Positions 15,636 through 24,660 of a stretch of 64,000 nucleotides of DNA are shown here, in pieces. A program made the position numbers and the translations under genes. The DNA comes from Pseudomonas sp. GV071. Lineage in GTDB: Bacteria > Pseudomonadota > Gammaproteobacteria > Pseudomonadales > Pseudomonadaceae. The notes beneath the pieces are model-generated. The model searched no databases and was not told the DNA's origin. It saw only the letters and a list, made by a program, of their open reading frames with translations. The stretch covers positions 310,001 to 374,000 of the forward strand of contig NZ_QAOJ01000006.1 in assembly GCF_003050835.1 (NCBI RefSeq), read 5' to 3'. Within the stretch, counting starts at the first letter, position 1. Every line of letters starts with the position of its first letter.

Positions 15636-16667
15636 TCATGCCTGCTGGCTAAGGCCCGCCATGGCGTAACGGTTCTTGCCAGCATGCTTGGCGTCGTACA
15701 ACGCCAGGTCGGCGCGGCGCATCAGGCTGAACATCGACTCCCCCGCTTCATGGGCCGCCAGACCGATGCTGAGGGACAGGCTGAAGCCGTGCATCTGGTT
15801 CGAATTCACCGCCGAGACAATCCGCTGCGCCAGCTGCTGCGCCGCCGCAACATCCGCCAACTGCGCCGCCACGGCAAACTCTTCGCCGCCCAGGCGGGCG
15901 AAGTTGTGGCCCTGGCTTTGCTCACTGAGCACCTTGGCCACCGCCACCAGCACCCGGTCGCCAGTGTCGTGACCGTGGCTGTCGTTGATCTTCTTGAAGT
16001 CGTCGATATCGAGCATCAGGAAGAACAACGGCGTGGTCTCGTCGCTGACAGTCGCGGTCAGTTGCTCCATGAAGGCACGGCGGTTGGGCAGGCCTGTCAA
16101 AGTGTCGCGGTAGGCCATGTCGTGCAGTTGGCGTTGCAGGTCGAAGACGTTTTTGCGGATTCGGCACAGCGTCAGGCAGACCATGGTGGCCACCAGCAGG
16201 CTGGCGGTGATCAGCATCAATGTGAGGGTCAGGTCCAGCTGCCGATCAAAGCTCGGCTGCACCACATAAAACAGCGTGGCCCACACCGCCGCACCGGTGC
16301 TGAGTGCGTGCCAGGGCTGCGCGTGCATCGCCGACACCGGCAAGCTGAACACCAACCCAATCGGCAGAAACCACAGCAGCGGGTTTCCGATGGCGATGGC
16401 CAACGAGCCCAGGCAGGCGGTGCAGGTACACACCAGCAGCATGCCGCTGAGCCACAACGAATAGGTGGTGCGCGCCCGGTAGGTGAGGTAACAGACCACC
16501 CCGGCGACCAGGCCGTAGCTGTACAGCCAGGGTGAAATGCCTTGGCTGACGTCAGCCACCAGCAGCACGATCGAACAGACCACCGCCGCCAGGATTTCGC
16601 TCGAAACCACCAGAGGGCGCAATTGCGCAAAGGACTTCTGTTCGAGACTTTCTTCAGTTCCGTGCAC
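15636..16667 (-). CDS. Membrane-bound diguanylate cyclase (GGDEF domain)
   Basis: The 343 residues include about five or six membrane segments (residues 20-160), a short linker helix and a GGDEF domain with an intact GGEEF active site at 250-254. Metal-binding LDIDDFKKIND and RRADLALYDAKHAGKNR motifs are also present. It should make cyclic di-GMP. The RxxD inhibitory site five residues before GGEEF is absent, so product inhibition through that site is not expected. The start is GTG at 16667. It converges with the DszB-like gene, ends 12 bases from it, and shows no sign of belonging to that operon. Confidence 0.9.
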   Translation of the reverse strand: MHGTEESLEQKSFAQLRPLVVSSEILAAVVCSIVLLVADVSQGISPWLYSYGLVAGVVCYLTYRARTTYSLWLSGMLLVCTCTACLGSLAIAIGNPLLWFLPIGLVFSLPVSAMHAQPWHALSTGAAVWATLFYVVQPSFDRQLDLTLTLMLITASLLVATMVCLTLCRIRKNVFDLQRQLHDMAYRDTLTGLPNRRAFMEQLTATVSDETTPLFFLMLDIDDFKKINDSHGHDTGDRVLVAVAKVLSEQSQGHNFARLGGEEFAVAAQLADVAAAQQLAQRIVSAVNSNQMHGFSLSLSIGLAAHEAGESMFSLMRRADLALYDAKHAGKNRYAMAGLSQQA

Positions 16668-16851
16668 GCGTTACTACCTTGCGAGGAAAAGCGCCATGAA
16701 TGCTGCGCACATTACGGAGCACACAGGCGCGGTGTCTACGGCATGTTAGTAGCAGGCAGCGACTGTTGCGGCCAACTGCCTGGCCACTGTATCTGCTGCT
16801 GGCTGAGTAGCCGCAGTTAGCATGCTGGCTCACCCGAGGAAGTCATGCGCC

Positions 16852-17481
16852 ATGCCGGATACCACCAGCCTCCATCTGTTTATCGTCGCCACCCTGCTGT
16901 TGCTGATCGTGCCGGGGCCGAATATGGCTTTTGTCAGCAGCCACGCGGTGGCCCACGGCTGGCGCGCCGGCCTGGCGGCAGCTTTGGGGATAACTCTGGC
17001 AGATGTGCTGATGACGATCATGGTCAGCGCCAGCCTTGGCGCCCTGGTGATGAGCTGGACGCCCGCGTTTGACGTGCTGCGCTGGGCCGGCGCGGCCTAT
17101 CTGCTGTGGCTGGCCTGGCAGGCAGTGAAAACCCCTCCTGCGGACACCGGCGCGCAAGCCACCCAGGCGTCGCTGCGCAAGATCTTTGTGCGCGCCACGC
17201 TCAACAGCCTGTTGAACCCCAAGGCGCTGCTGTTCTTCATGGTGTTTCTGCCGCAGTTCGTCAACGCGGAACGTGGCAGCGTCACCTTGCAGTTGGTGTT
17301 CCTCGGTTCGCTGCTGGCGCTGATCGCCTTGCTGTTTCACACCCTGCTCGGGGCGTGTGCCGGCTGGCTGCATGGCCGACTGCCGAGCGGCAGGGTTTCC
17401 AAACGCCTCGGGGCTTATGGCTTTGCGGCGGTGATGGCGGCATTGGCGGCGCGTTTGTTGGTGCTCAATCGGCCGGTTTGA
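16852..17481 (+). CDS. LysE/RhtB-family amino acid exporter
   Basis: The 209-residue membrane protein has the family N-terminus with IVPGPNMAFV, six hydrophobic segments, and the LNPKALLFFMVFLPQF motif. The family exports amino acids or small derivatives such as homoserine lactone, threonine and lysine; the cargo here is unknown. The ATG at 16852 follows GAGGAAG by nine bases. It stands alone and its stop lies inside a strong hairpin. Confidence 0.85.
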   Translation: MPDTTSLHLFIVATLLLLIVPGPNMAFVSSHAVAHGWRAGLAAALGITLADVLMTIMVSASLGALVMSWTPAFDVLRWAGAAYLLWLAWQAVKTPPADTGAQATQASLRKIFVRATLNSLLNPKALLFFMVFLPQFVNAERGSVTLQLVFLGSLLALIALLFHTLLGACAGWLHGRLPSGRVSKRLGAYGFAAVMAALAARLLVLNRPV

Positions 17482-17492
17482 GGAAACCGGCC
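17471..17492. terminator. Hairpin between convergent LysE-type and esterase genes
   Basis: GGCCGGTTT and AAACCGGCC form a perfect 9-base stem with a GAGG loop, overlapping the stop codon of the LysE-type gene. There is no long T tract, so it is a weak or bidirectional terminator at best. Confidence 0.5.
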
Positions 17493-17519
17493 ACGCTATC
17501 CCAACGGGCTGAAGCCCAA

Positions 17520-18365
17520 TCAGAAACGCCGGGTGCTGAGCAAGTCGTCCAGCACTCGGGTCGAGGTGCGGAACATGATCGAGGTGTGGTCCTCCCCCGC
17601 TTCGATCTGGAAGGCGCTGCGCAGGCCGTATTGCGAGAGGTTTTCCAGGCGCAGTTGCAGCGAGCGGGCGTCCTGGATTTCCTGCGCCATTTCGCGGTCG
17701 CCAACGACGATGCTCAGGCTGCTGTGGGTCAGGTTGAGCTTGCCGGCGTGCGCTTGCTGGGTGAACACCCGCTCTGGTTCCAGCAGGAAGCGGTCACGCC
17801 ACCACAGGCTCGGGCTCACCGCGACCACATGCTGAAACAGCGCCGGGCGGGTGAACAGGGTGTAGATGCCGAACATGCCGCCGAACGACCAGCCCACCAG
17901 GCTGCGTTGGTCCTGATCGACCTTGAAGCGCTCATTGACCTTGGGCATCAGGCGTTTTTCGATGAAGTCGAGAAACAAGTCCTGGCCACCTTGCGGCGGG
18001 TCGTTGCGCTCGGCCGGTTGGGGCGGCGACAGGTCAAAGGCGCGGCGGTTGAAGTCGTAGGGCGTGTCACTGGGGTAGCCGATGGCAACCACAATCGAGC
18101 CCTTCAAACGCTCCTGCGCCCGCTTGGCCGCATGCAGCGCCGGGAAAAACGCATTGCCGTCGACCAGGTAGATCACCGGGTAACCGCCGGTATAGGGCAC
18201 ATCGCCCTCCGGCAGGCTGACCATGATCCGGTAGTCGCGCCCTTCGGCGCTTTTCATCAGCCACTGCTCGGTACCGTCCATAGTCACCGGCTCGGCCTGG
18301 GCGCTGCCCAGTACCAGCAGGCCGAGGGTTATCGCTGCGCTGCGCAGCCAGTTGGCGGCGATCAC
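17520..18365 (-). CDS. Periplasmic IroE-like siderophore esterase
   Basis: The 281 residues begin with a signal peptide cleaved after GSAQA and carry the esterase D-type alpha/beta-hydrolase fold of IroE, Fes and BesA. The nucleophile is Ser160 in GWSFGG, and a late His lies in GEDHTS. IroE cuts trilactone siderophores in the periplasm, so a similar role in releasing iron or trimming the imported siderophore is likely. The GTG start overlaps the stop of the receptor gene (GTGA), so the two are co-translated. It is the last gene of the FecI/FecR/receptor group. Confidence 0.82.
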   Translation of the reverse strand: MIAANWLRSAAITLGLLVLGSAQAEPVTMDGTEQWLMKSAEGRDYRIMVSLPEGDVPYTGGYPVIYLVDGNAFFPALHAAKRAQERLKGSIVVAIGYPSDTPYDFNRRAFDLSPPQPAERNDPPQGGQDLFLDFIEKRLMPKVNERFKVDQDQRSLVGWSFGGMFGIYTLFTRPALFQHVVAVSPSLWWRDRFLLEPERVFTQQAHAGKLNLTHSSLSIVVGDREMAQEIQDARSLQLRLENLSQYGLRSAFQIEAGEDHTSIMFRTSTRVLDDLLSTRRF

Positions 18366-20725
18366 CAGCTGTAGCTCAGGCTGGTGACCAGGCTGCGGGC
18401 TTCACCGCGGTAGCAGTAGCCTTCCTGGCAGTTTACATAGCGCTCGTCGGTGAGGTTGCGGGCGTTCCAGGCCAGCCGCACGCCATCCAGGCTGCCGCTG
18501 AAGTCGTAGTGCACACCGGCGTCGAACAGGGTGTAGTCATCGTTCTTGGTGGTGTTCATCGCGTCGCCATAGGTACTGCCGGTGTAACGTGCGCCAGCGC
18601 CGAAGCCCAGGCCGAAGGGCAGGTTGTAATCCAGCCACAGCGAGGCCAGGTGACGGGGTACGTCGCGCGGGTCTTTGCCTTTGTTGCCGTCGTTGCTTTT
18701 GGTCACTTCCGGCGAGTTGAAGCTGTAGCTGGCGTTCAGGCTCAGGTTGTCGCTGAGGTCGGCCACCGCTTCCAGTTCCAGGCCTTTTGACACCTGTTCA
18801 CCGGTCTCTACGCTGAAGCCGGTGTTGGCCGGGTCGGCCGTCAGCACGTGGCTCTGCGTCAGGTGGTAGAGCGAGGCGGTGAACAGCGCGCTAGTACCGG
18901 GCGGCTGGTATTTCAGGCCCACTTCGTATTGTTCGCCTTCGCTCGGGGCGAACTGGCCACCGCCCACCGGGCTGCCACTTTGCGGCAGGAACGAGGTGGC
19001 GTAACTGGCATAGGGCGCCAGGCCGTTGTCGAACAGATAGAGCACGCCGACCGAACCGGTGGTGTCGGCGTAGTGCTGGTTGGTCTCGGTGATCTCGCTG
19101 CCCCACTCCATACCGTTGGAGCGCTGGTGGACCCAGTCGCGGCGCAGGCCTGCAGAGAAGCGCCACTGGTTCAGCTCGATCTGGTCGGCCACGTACACGC
19201 CACTGCGGAACAGCAGGCCATCACGGTCTACCCAGACATCGCTCGGGCGTGCTACGTATTGGTGGTAGTCCGGCGCGTTACGGTCGATGGAGGGCGCAGC
19301 ACCCGTGGCGTAAAGCAATGAGGTGTCGGTCCAGGCGTAGTCCAGGCCGGTGATCAGGGTGTGGCGCAATTCGCCGGTGGCAAAGCGGCTGATCAGGCGG
19401 CTGTCGGTGCTCAGCGAAGACATGTCCTCGTAGCTGCCGGCGGCGGTACGGTCGAAGGTGTGGCCGTCGGCGTTGGCGGTGAAGTCCAGGTACTGGTTGG
19501 TGGTGTTCAACTCGCCGTAACGCAGGTTCTGCTGGAAGCTGAAGGTGTCGTTGAAGCTATGTTCGAACTCGTAACCGACCGTCCATTTACGCTGGTCGAG
19601 TTTGTCGAAGTGTTCATCGCCGGGCCAGAAGTTGGTGAGGTGACCGTTTTCCAGGTAGGTCATCGGCGAGCCGGCGGTCTGCCGCTCTTCGTACTGGGCC
19701 AGCAGGGTCAGGCTGGTGTCGGGGTCGATCTGCCAGCTCAGCGACGGCGCCAGCAGGCGGGCGTTGTTGTCCATCTGCTCGATGGAGTATTCGGCGTCGC
19801 GGTACAGGCCGACGGTGCGAAACAGCACGTCGCCGTCATCATCCAGCTTGCCGCCAATATCGAACTGGCCCTGTTTGTGGTCGTAGTTGCCGCCCTGCAC
19901 TTCCACCTGGTTTTTTGCCAGCAGACTCGGACGCTTGCTCACCCGGTTGACCATGCCGCCGGGACTGATCTGCCCATACAGCACAGAGGACGGGCCTTTG
20001 AGCACTTCGATGCGTTCCAGGCTATAGGCCTCGACCGAGGGCAGCGACAACCAACCACTGCCGGCCTGACGCAAGCCGTCGAGGAAGTCGGCGGACTCGG
20101 TGGTGGGGAAGCCACGCACGCTGATGGTGTCGAAACGCGGGTCCAGACCCGAGGCCCCGACGCGCACGCCAGAAGAATAGGCCACGGCATCTTCGACGCG
20201 GTCGACTTTACGGTCGGCGATCTGCTGCGCCGTGACCACGCTGATGGCCTGTACCGTTTCCAGAATCGGCTTGTCGGTTTTGCTCGCGCTGCTGGCATTG
20301 CTGGCGAAGTAACCCGGTACCGGGGCGAAGGCGCTCTGGGTTGAGTTGGCGTCGATGCTGGTGGGGTTGAGTTCCAGCGAGTCGCCGGTGCTGACTTTCT
20401 CCACGGTCAGGGTGCCGTTGTCGGTGATCCGCAAGGCCAGGCCGCTGCCGCTCAAGGCTTGCTGGGCGGCGGCTTCGGCGCTGAACTCACCCCGCACCGC
20501 GGCGCTGGAGCGGCCATGGACCAGCGCCGGGTCGGCAACGATGCTGCGCCCGCTCTGCCGTGCGATCTGGCGCAGCGCCTGCTCCAACGGCATGGCCGCG
20601 ATGTCGTAACGCTGCAGGGTTTCTTCAGCGTGGGCAGCGAGCGGGCACAGGGTGGTCAGGCCGCTGGAAAATGCCAGGGCAACCGCCATGGCCAGACGCG
20701 CAGCGCGAGGTGAGTGAGAACGCAT
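18362..20725 (-). CDS. FecA/FhuA-type TonB-dependent siderophore receptor with STN signalling domain
   Basis: The 787 residues hold a signal peptide (ending AAHAEE), then an STN domain (YDIAAMPLEQALRQIARQSG, about 30-100) that contacts FecR. Then come the TonB/plug region (SVRGFPTTESADFLDGLR, LERIEVLKGPSSVLYGQISP) and a 22-strand barrel ending in the aromatic SYSW. The plug and the C-terminal CQEGYC pair resemble the ferrichrome/FhuA-FiuA group of hydroxamate receptors. The adjacent esterase instead hints at an ester siderophore, so the ligand is open. The ATG at 20725 follows AAGGAAAG by eight bases. Confidence 0.92.
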   Translation of the reverse strand: MRSHSPRAARLAMAVALAFSSGLTTLCPLAAHAEETLQRYDIAAMPLEQALRQIARQSGRSIVADPALVHGRSSAAVRGEFSAEAAAQQALSGSGLALRITDNGTLTVEKVSTGDSLELNPTSIDANSTQSAFAPVPGYFASNASSASKTDKPILETVQAISVVTAQQIADRKVDRVEDAVAYSSGVRVGASGLDPRFDTISVRGFPTTESADFLDGLRQAGSGWLSLPSVEAYSLERIEVLKGPSSVLYGQISPGGMVNRVSKRPSLLAKNQVEVQGGNYDHKQGQFDIGGKLDDDGDVLFRTVGLYRDAEYSIEQMDNNARLLAPSLSWQIDPDTSLTLLAQYEERQTAGSPMTYLENGHLTNFWPGDEHFDKLDQRKWTVGYEFEHSFNDTFSFQQNLRYGELNTTNQYLDFTANADGHTFDRTAAGSYEDMSSLSTDSRLISRFATGELRHTLITGLDYAWTDTSLLYATGAAPSIDRNAPDYHQYVARPSDVWVDRDGLLFRSGVYVADQIELNQWRFSAGLRRDWVHQRSNGMEWGSEITETNQHYADTTGSVGVLYLFDNGLAPYASYATSFLPQSGSPVGGGQFAPSEGEQYEVGLKYQPPGTSALFTASLYHLTQSHVLTADPANTGFSVETGEQVSKGLELEAVADLSDNLSLNASYSFNSPEVTKSNDGNKGKDPRDVPRHLASLWLDYNLPFGLGFGAGARYTGSTYGDAMNTTKNDDYTLFDAGVHYDFSGSLDGVRLAWNARNLTDERYVNCQEGYCYRGEARSLVTSLSYSW

Positions 20726-20840
20726 GGGAGAGACTTTCCTTGCAGGAGGTAAGAGGGAACTTCCTCCTCTGTCGCACGAGAATGAAAAATCCCTCACGCG
20801 CGCTGAATTATTTTTCGCCGGCCGTTTTTTTTGCGGCGGC

Positions 20841-21824
20841 TCAGGCCAGGTCGATCAAGGTCACCGGGCCGTATTGCTTGACCGTAATCGGCAGCACCTG
20901 CGCCAGCGATTGCAGGGTGCGGTCGCTGTCATCCAGCGGGAATACGCCGAATACACGCAGGCCGGCCGCCGCTGGCGATACCCGCAGCAACCCGTAGCGA
21001 TACGGCCGCAAGGCATCGACCACGGCGCCCAAGGACTCATCGTCAACATCCAGACGGCCATCGAGCCAGGCATCTTCCCGCGCGCGGCTGGCCAGCACCG
21101 AGAACGGCAACCCGGCCGCCAGGCGCAGGCTCTGGCCACTGCTGACCACGCCGCTGTGCCCGCGCAGGTCGGCAACTTGCACACTGTTTTCCTGCACGCT
21201 GACCAGGGTTTGCTCGGCCCGTTGCTGCACCACAAAACGTGACGCCAGGGTGCTGATCCGCCCCTGAGCGGTGAGCACCTCGAACGGCCGCTGGCCATCG
21301 GCAACCGCCTGAATGCTGATCTCGCCCTGCTGCAGGGTGATCTGCCGCGTGCCCTGGTTGAACAACACATTGGCGGTGCTGCGCGCGTTCAAGGTCAGCA
21401 GGCTGCCATCGGCCAGACGCACCTGCTTGCGCTCGCCAGTGCGGGTGTAGAAATCGCTGAACAGCCCCTCCAGCGGCATGCGCCGCTGCAGCGTCAGCAC
21501 ACTCGGCAAACCGGCCAGCAGCAACAAGGTGGCGCCGCCACGCAGCAGGCGCCGCCGCTCCTGGGAAATGCCCGAGCCGCGCAATACACGGGCGCTGGCT
21601 TGCAGGCTGCCGGGCAGCTGGCGCTGGGCATCAGCCAGTTGGTTGAAGGGCATCTGCACCGCGCCGGTGACGGTTTCCCAGGCGCGGCGGTGCTCGCCAT
21701 CGGCGGCCAACCAGGCGCTGAAGCGGTGTTGATCGCTGAGGTCGGCGCGACCGGAATCGAGGAATACCATCCATTCAATAGCGGCTTTGACGGCGGGCGT
21801 CAGGCTCGGGTGTTCGGTGTTCAT
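20841..21824 (-). CDS. fecR: FecR-family anti-sigma/signal-transducing protein
   Basis: The 327-residue protein has an N-terminal cytoplasmic region (PAVKAAIEWMVFLDSG, the DUF4880 part), one membrane helix near residues 85-105, and a periplasmic FecR domain (GERKQVRLADGSLLTLNARST). It passes the siderophore signal from the receptor STN domain to the sigma factor. The ATG overlaps the stop of the sigma gene (ATGA). An in-frame GTG at 21845 would add seven residues. Confidence 0.92.
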   Translation of the reverse strand: MNTEHPSLTPAVKAAIEWMVFLDSGRADLSDQHRFSAWLAADGEHRRAWETVTGAVQMPFNQLADAQRQLPGSLQASARVLRGSGISQERRRLLRGGATLLLLAGLPSVLTLQRRMPLEGLFSDFYTRTGERKQVRLADGSLLTLNARSTANVLFNQGTRQITLQQGEISIQAVADGQRPFEVLTAQGRISTLASRFVVQQRAEQTLVSVQENSVQVADLRGHSGVVSSGQSLRLAAGLPFSVLASRAREDAWLDGRLDVDDESLGAVVDALRPYRYGLLRVSPAAAGLRVFGVFPLDDSDRTLQSLAQVLPITVKQYGPVTLIDLA

Positions 21825-22330
21825 GGCAGGCTCGCCAGGAAGCACTGAGTAACCGCGCGCTTGATCCAGCGCTCGACCGTGGCCAGCGACACATCGAGTT
21901 GCTCGGCAATCTGCTGGTGGGTCAGGCCTTCCAGGCGGTTGAGCAAAAAGGCATGGCGCACCTTGGCGGGCAGGTCGTTGAGCATGGCATCGATGGTCGC
22001 CACCGCCTCGCGCAGCAAGGCGAACTCTTCTTCCGACGGCACCACCGCTTCCGGCATGCCGGCAATCGCTTCCAAGTAGGCGCGCTCCAGCTCGTTACGC
22101 CGCCAGAACGAACACAGCACCCGCTTGGCGACCACACACAAAAACGCCCGCGGCTCATCAATAAACGCCGCCTGCTGCGACTTCAATGTGCGTACGAAGG
22201 TGTCCTGGGTAAGATCCGCCGCATCCGCATGGGAGCCCAGACGACGCAACAACCACCCCTGCAACCAGCGATGGTTTTCCGCATAGAGGATGTGAAAGGG
22301 GTCTTTGGGGGTGAGGCGCAGGTCAGACAT
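21821..22330 (-). CDS. fecI: FecI-type ECF sigma factor (iron starvation group)
   Basis: The 169 residues contain sigma-70 region 2 (ADAADLTQDTFVRTLKS) and region 4 with a helix-turn-helix (GLTHQQIAEQLDVSLATVERWIKRAVTQC), the conserved end of FecI-type factors (motifs in part). It should direct transcription of the receptor gene when the siderophore is present. It is the first gene of the group, and a Fur-like palindrome precedes it. Confidence 0.93.
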   Translation of the reverse strand: MSDLRLTPKDPFHILYAENHRWLQGWLLRRLGSHADAADLTQDTFVRTLKSQQAAFIDEPRAFLCVVAKRVLCSFWRRNELERAYLEAIAGMPEAVVPSEEEFALLREAVATIDAMLNDLPAKVRHAFLLNRLEGLTHQQIAEQLDVSLATVERWIKRAVTQCFLASLP

Positions 22331-22343
22331 GCGAAATGCACAG

Positions 22344-22361
22344 TATTAGTAATTAGCAATA
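22344..22361. promoter_or_regulatory. Possible Fur box upstream of the FecI-type gene
   Basis: TATTAGTAATTAGCAATA is an AT-rich imperfect palindrome (TATT-N2-TAATTA-N2-AATA) 14 bases before the start codon. Iron-responsive sigma genes of this class are usually Fur-repressed. The match to the Fur consensus is partial. Confidence 0.3.
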
Positions 22362-22538
22362 GTTCGCATTCTTAACGGTTGATTGCGCATTTGCAACAGC
22401 GGGGGCAGGTATTCGTCGTTCGAGGGCTGAAATTGCGCAGGATTGAAACGCGGAGCAGTGCGTGAATTCAAGATTACGCCATTGCCGTCTAGAATCGCTC
22501 AGGCACACGGATTTCATCTCTTTGCCATGAGGCTTATC

Positions 22539-23093
22539 GTGGAAAACACCCCTGCTCTGACACCTCTTCTAACTGCCGTCGCAGCAGTCGCTGGCGTCGT
22601 GGCAAAGTCTCTTTGGGACCTGTATTGGAAACGATGGGAGACGTTGGCAGACGCCAGCAGGAAAACGCGTTTGGAGTTCCTCGAACGACAACTTTCATCG
22701 TTCTACTGGCCTATCTACCTGTATCTGCAAAAGAACAACGTGGTGTGGGACCAACTGGTCAATGGCAAGGCATTTGACGACTCAATTCGCCGCCAAGTGA
22801 ACAGCCAACTCCACCTCACCTTCTTCAGGCAAAACCACGACACGTTGGTGAAGTTGATCGAGAGCAATATTCACATCGCTCAGCCGGATGCCGAATTTGA
22901 ATCGATCCTGCTGGAGTTCGTACGCCACGTGACGCTGTATTCAGCATTGAGAGATCTGGGCCACGAAAACATCGACCCCATTGCCTTCAACGTGCCATGG
23001 CCAAACAAATTCTTTGCCGCAGTTGAACAGCGCTTGGCGAGCACGCAGAAGGAATATGAAGGCCTGCTCGGTTGGACGTCAGGCAAAAAATAG
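22539..23093 (+). CDS. Unknown membrane-anchored protein, lower GC than neighbours
   Basis: The 184-residue protein was not recognised. One hydrophobic segment (LTPLLTAVAAVAGVVAKSLW) is followed by a charged helical cytoplasmic region (KRWETLADASRKTRLEFLER). The GTG at 22539 has GAGG six bases before it; ATG at 22527 is an alternative. Base composition looks nearer 50% GC than the roughly 63% around it, which suggests acquisition. No partner gene is evident. Confidence 0.6.
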   Translation: MENTPALTPLLTAVAAVAGVVAKSLWDLYWKRWETLADASRKTRLEFLERQLSSFYWPIYLYLQKNNVVWDQLVNGKAFDDSIRRQVNSQLHLTFFRQNHDTLVKLIESNIHIAQPDAEFESILLEFVRHVTLYSALRDLGHENIDPIAFNVPWPNKFFAAVEQRLASTQKEYEGLLGWTSGKK

Positions 23094-23107
23094 CCTGGCC
23101 TCGGGGG

Positions 23108-23401
23108 TCAGTAAGGCACTCTCATCAATACCGAACGGATGACCTCGACCCCAGCCACGTCGTCGCGCAATATCGCTGACGGTGCCCTGCCCTCCAGCGC
23201 CGGATAGGGCCGGTCAAACCACGCCAGTGCATGCTCGCCCATCTGCCCAAACAGCACGACGGCCAAGTCCTCGTCGCCGAACGTTCGCAGATAAGCCTGT
23301 TGATTCGACAGCTGCGCCCAGGCCGGGCGAAAGCTGTGCACATACGCCTGCCAGGCCTCCTCACCCGGGTACTCGGCACGGAGGTTTTTTATAACGTCCA
23401 T
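23108..23401 (-). CDS. Xre/MbcA/ParS-type antitoxin-like (DUF2384-like) small protein
   Basis: The 97 residues end in a pattern typical of the antitoxin toxin-binding domain: HALAWFDRPYPALEGRAPSA, then GVEVIRSVLMRV. Such domains pair with RES-type toxins, but no RES toxin gene lies next to it and no N-terminal helix-turn-helix is obvious. It may be an orphan antitoxin remnant or a protein with another role. A longer in-frame reading up to 23572 exists but looks non-coding. Confidence 0.5.
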   Translation of the reverse strand: MDVIKNLRAEYPGEEAWQAYVHSFRPAWAQLSNQQAYLRTFGDEDLAVVLFGQMGEHALAWFDRPYPALEGRAPSAILRDDVAGVEVIRSVLMRVPY

Positions 23402-23806
23402 TTCTATCCCCAGGCTTGTCGGTTCAGAGATTCTTGATTGATCGAGTCGCCGTCCACGCCCCTGCATTGACCACAACTCACCGTCATCTACCTGGCTGTT
23501 GAAAGTCCCGATAACCCGCTGAAGCTTAATCCACCGTGTGGTCGATATCCCGCGGTGATAAATCACCAACACCTACGGCTATGACCGGTGCAGGGTGGAA
23601 CGGCTGTGCTAGATTTCTGCCGGGTTGGCCGAATACCGTGCCGTCCACAACCACCAGGGAAAGGTAACCATGACAACAATAAACCGCCTGCATCCTGCCT
23701 GTTCTTACTCCCTGCGCACCGCAACGTCTCTGGGCCCAGCCAGACAATCAACAGGGCGCTAACGCTCGCCCGTCTTGCGCTTATTTTTTTGCGATGGAGC
23801 AACAAC

Positions 23807-24310
23807 ATGCAGCAACTTGCCAAGAAAACATTCGGCTCCAGGGCGCTAGCAGTACTGCTGGTGTCAGGGGGGCTGCTGGGTATTTCCACCGGGGTCATTC
23901 TGGGTTTGCAACTGCTCGCCGTCAGCCTATTGATGATTCTTCCCGTCAGCATGCTTTTGGCGGTCAATCTGTGGGCGGTGGTGGCCGGCATCGCGCTCTG
24001 GCGCGGCACAGCGCGGGGCTGGAAGTGGGGCAGCATCTGCTACGCCATGCAGATTCCGATACTCGCCATTCATGGCGCCAGCTATGAGTTTTTCACCGGC
24101 CTGGCCTTGAAGCTGATGGGCGGTGAGGTGGATAAACACCTGTCGCTGCAGTTCGGCGCCACGTTCGATTTCTTCTCCGATATCACCTCGACCAGCCTCT
24201 TCTACGGCATCAACCTGCTGGCGGTAATGGCGCTGATCTATCTACGCCGCAGCCGACCTGATCGCGTGCCTGAGGCCGAGACTGAAGCTCAGCCCGAAGC
24301 GAGTGTCTAG
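23807..24310 (+). CDS. Small integral membrane protein of unknown function
   Basis: The 167-residue protein has four hydrophobic segments: near residues 12-32, 36-62, about 80-100, and LFYGINLLAVMALIYL near the end. Its tail is acidic and Glu/Pro-rich. The ATG follows GGAG by seven bases. It was not assigned to a characterised family and stands alone. Confidence 0.65.
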   Translation: MQQLAKKTFGSRALAVLLVSGGLLGISTGVILGLQLLAVSLLMILPVSMLLAVNLWAVVAGIALWRGTARGWKWGSICYAMQIPILAIHGASYEFFTGLALKLMGGEVDKHLSLQFGATFDFFSDITSTSLFYGINLLAVMALIYLRRSRPDRVPEAETEAQPEASV

Positions 24311-24327
24311 CCACCTTGTTGGTGAGT

Positions 24328-24660
24328 TCAAAGCGCCCGCAGCTTGCGCTCCAGCTCTTCACGCTCCCAGCGACTGAGCAATTGAATGGGGTCGGTGCCA
24401 TACCGGCCCCAGCTGTCGACACTGCCACTGCGCCCGTCAGGAGCCAGGCATTCCGAGCAGTAGCCCAATTCGCCTACCTCGAAAAACACGCTGAGCTGCC
24501 AGCCGTCGACCCGGACGGGCAGACTGCCGCAGTAGCTGGCGCTCCAGCGCTGCGCCCCGGCGGCGGCCATTTCCCGCTCGCCCAGGGCGATGTCTTTGAG
24601 CAGTTGGTAGACCTCGCGAGCGCTGAGGGAGGCGGCCGGATTTTCGTCAGTCATGGGCAT
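24328..24660 (-). CDS. Small conserved hypothetical protein
   Basis: The 110-residue soluble protein begins with SAREVYQLLKDIALGEREM and has a central part with CGSLPVRVDGWQLSVFFE and a YCSEC pair of cysteines. It resembles small Pseudomonas-restricted proteins (DUF7693-like) by memory only. Its ATG overlaps the stop of the preceding gene (TAATG), so the two are co-translated. Confidence 0.6.
   Translation of the reverse strand: MPMTDENPAASLSAREVYQLLKDIALGEREMAAAGAQRWSASYCGSLPVRVDGWQLSVFFEVGELGYCSECLAPDGRSGSVDSWGRYGTDPIQLLSRWEREELERKLRAL

Noticed and set aside
20726..20840. FecI-type promoter before the receptor gene
   Set aside because: A GAGGGATTTTTC...CGTGCGAC stretch is suggestive, but the consensus for this sigma subgroup is too loose to call without mapping.
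23402..23572. Longer form of the antitoxin-like protein
   Set aside because: The extra N-terminal residues show no helix-turn-helix and the composition looks intergenic; the ATG at 23401 has a GGGGA-like site.
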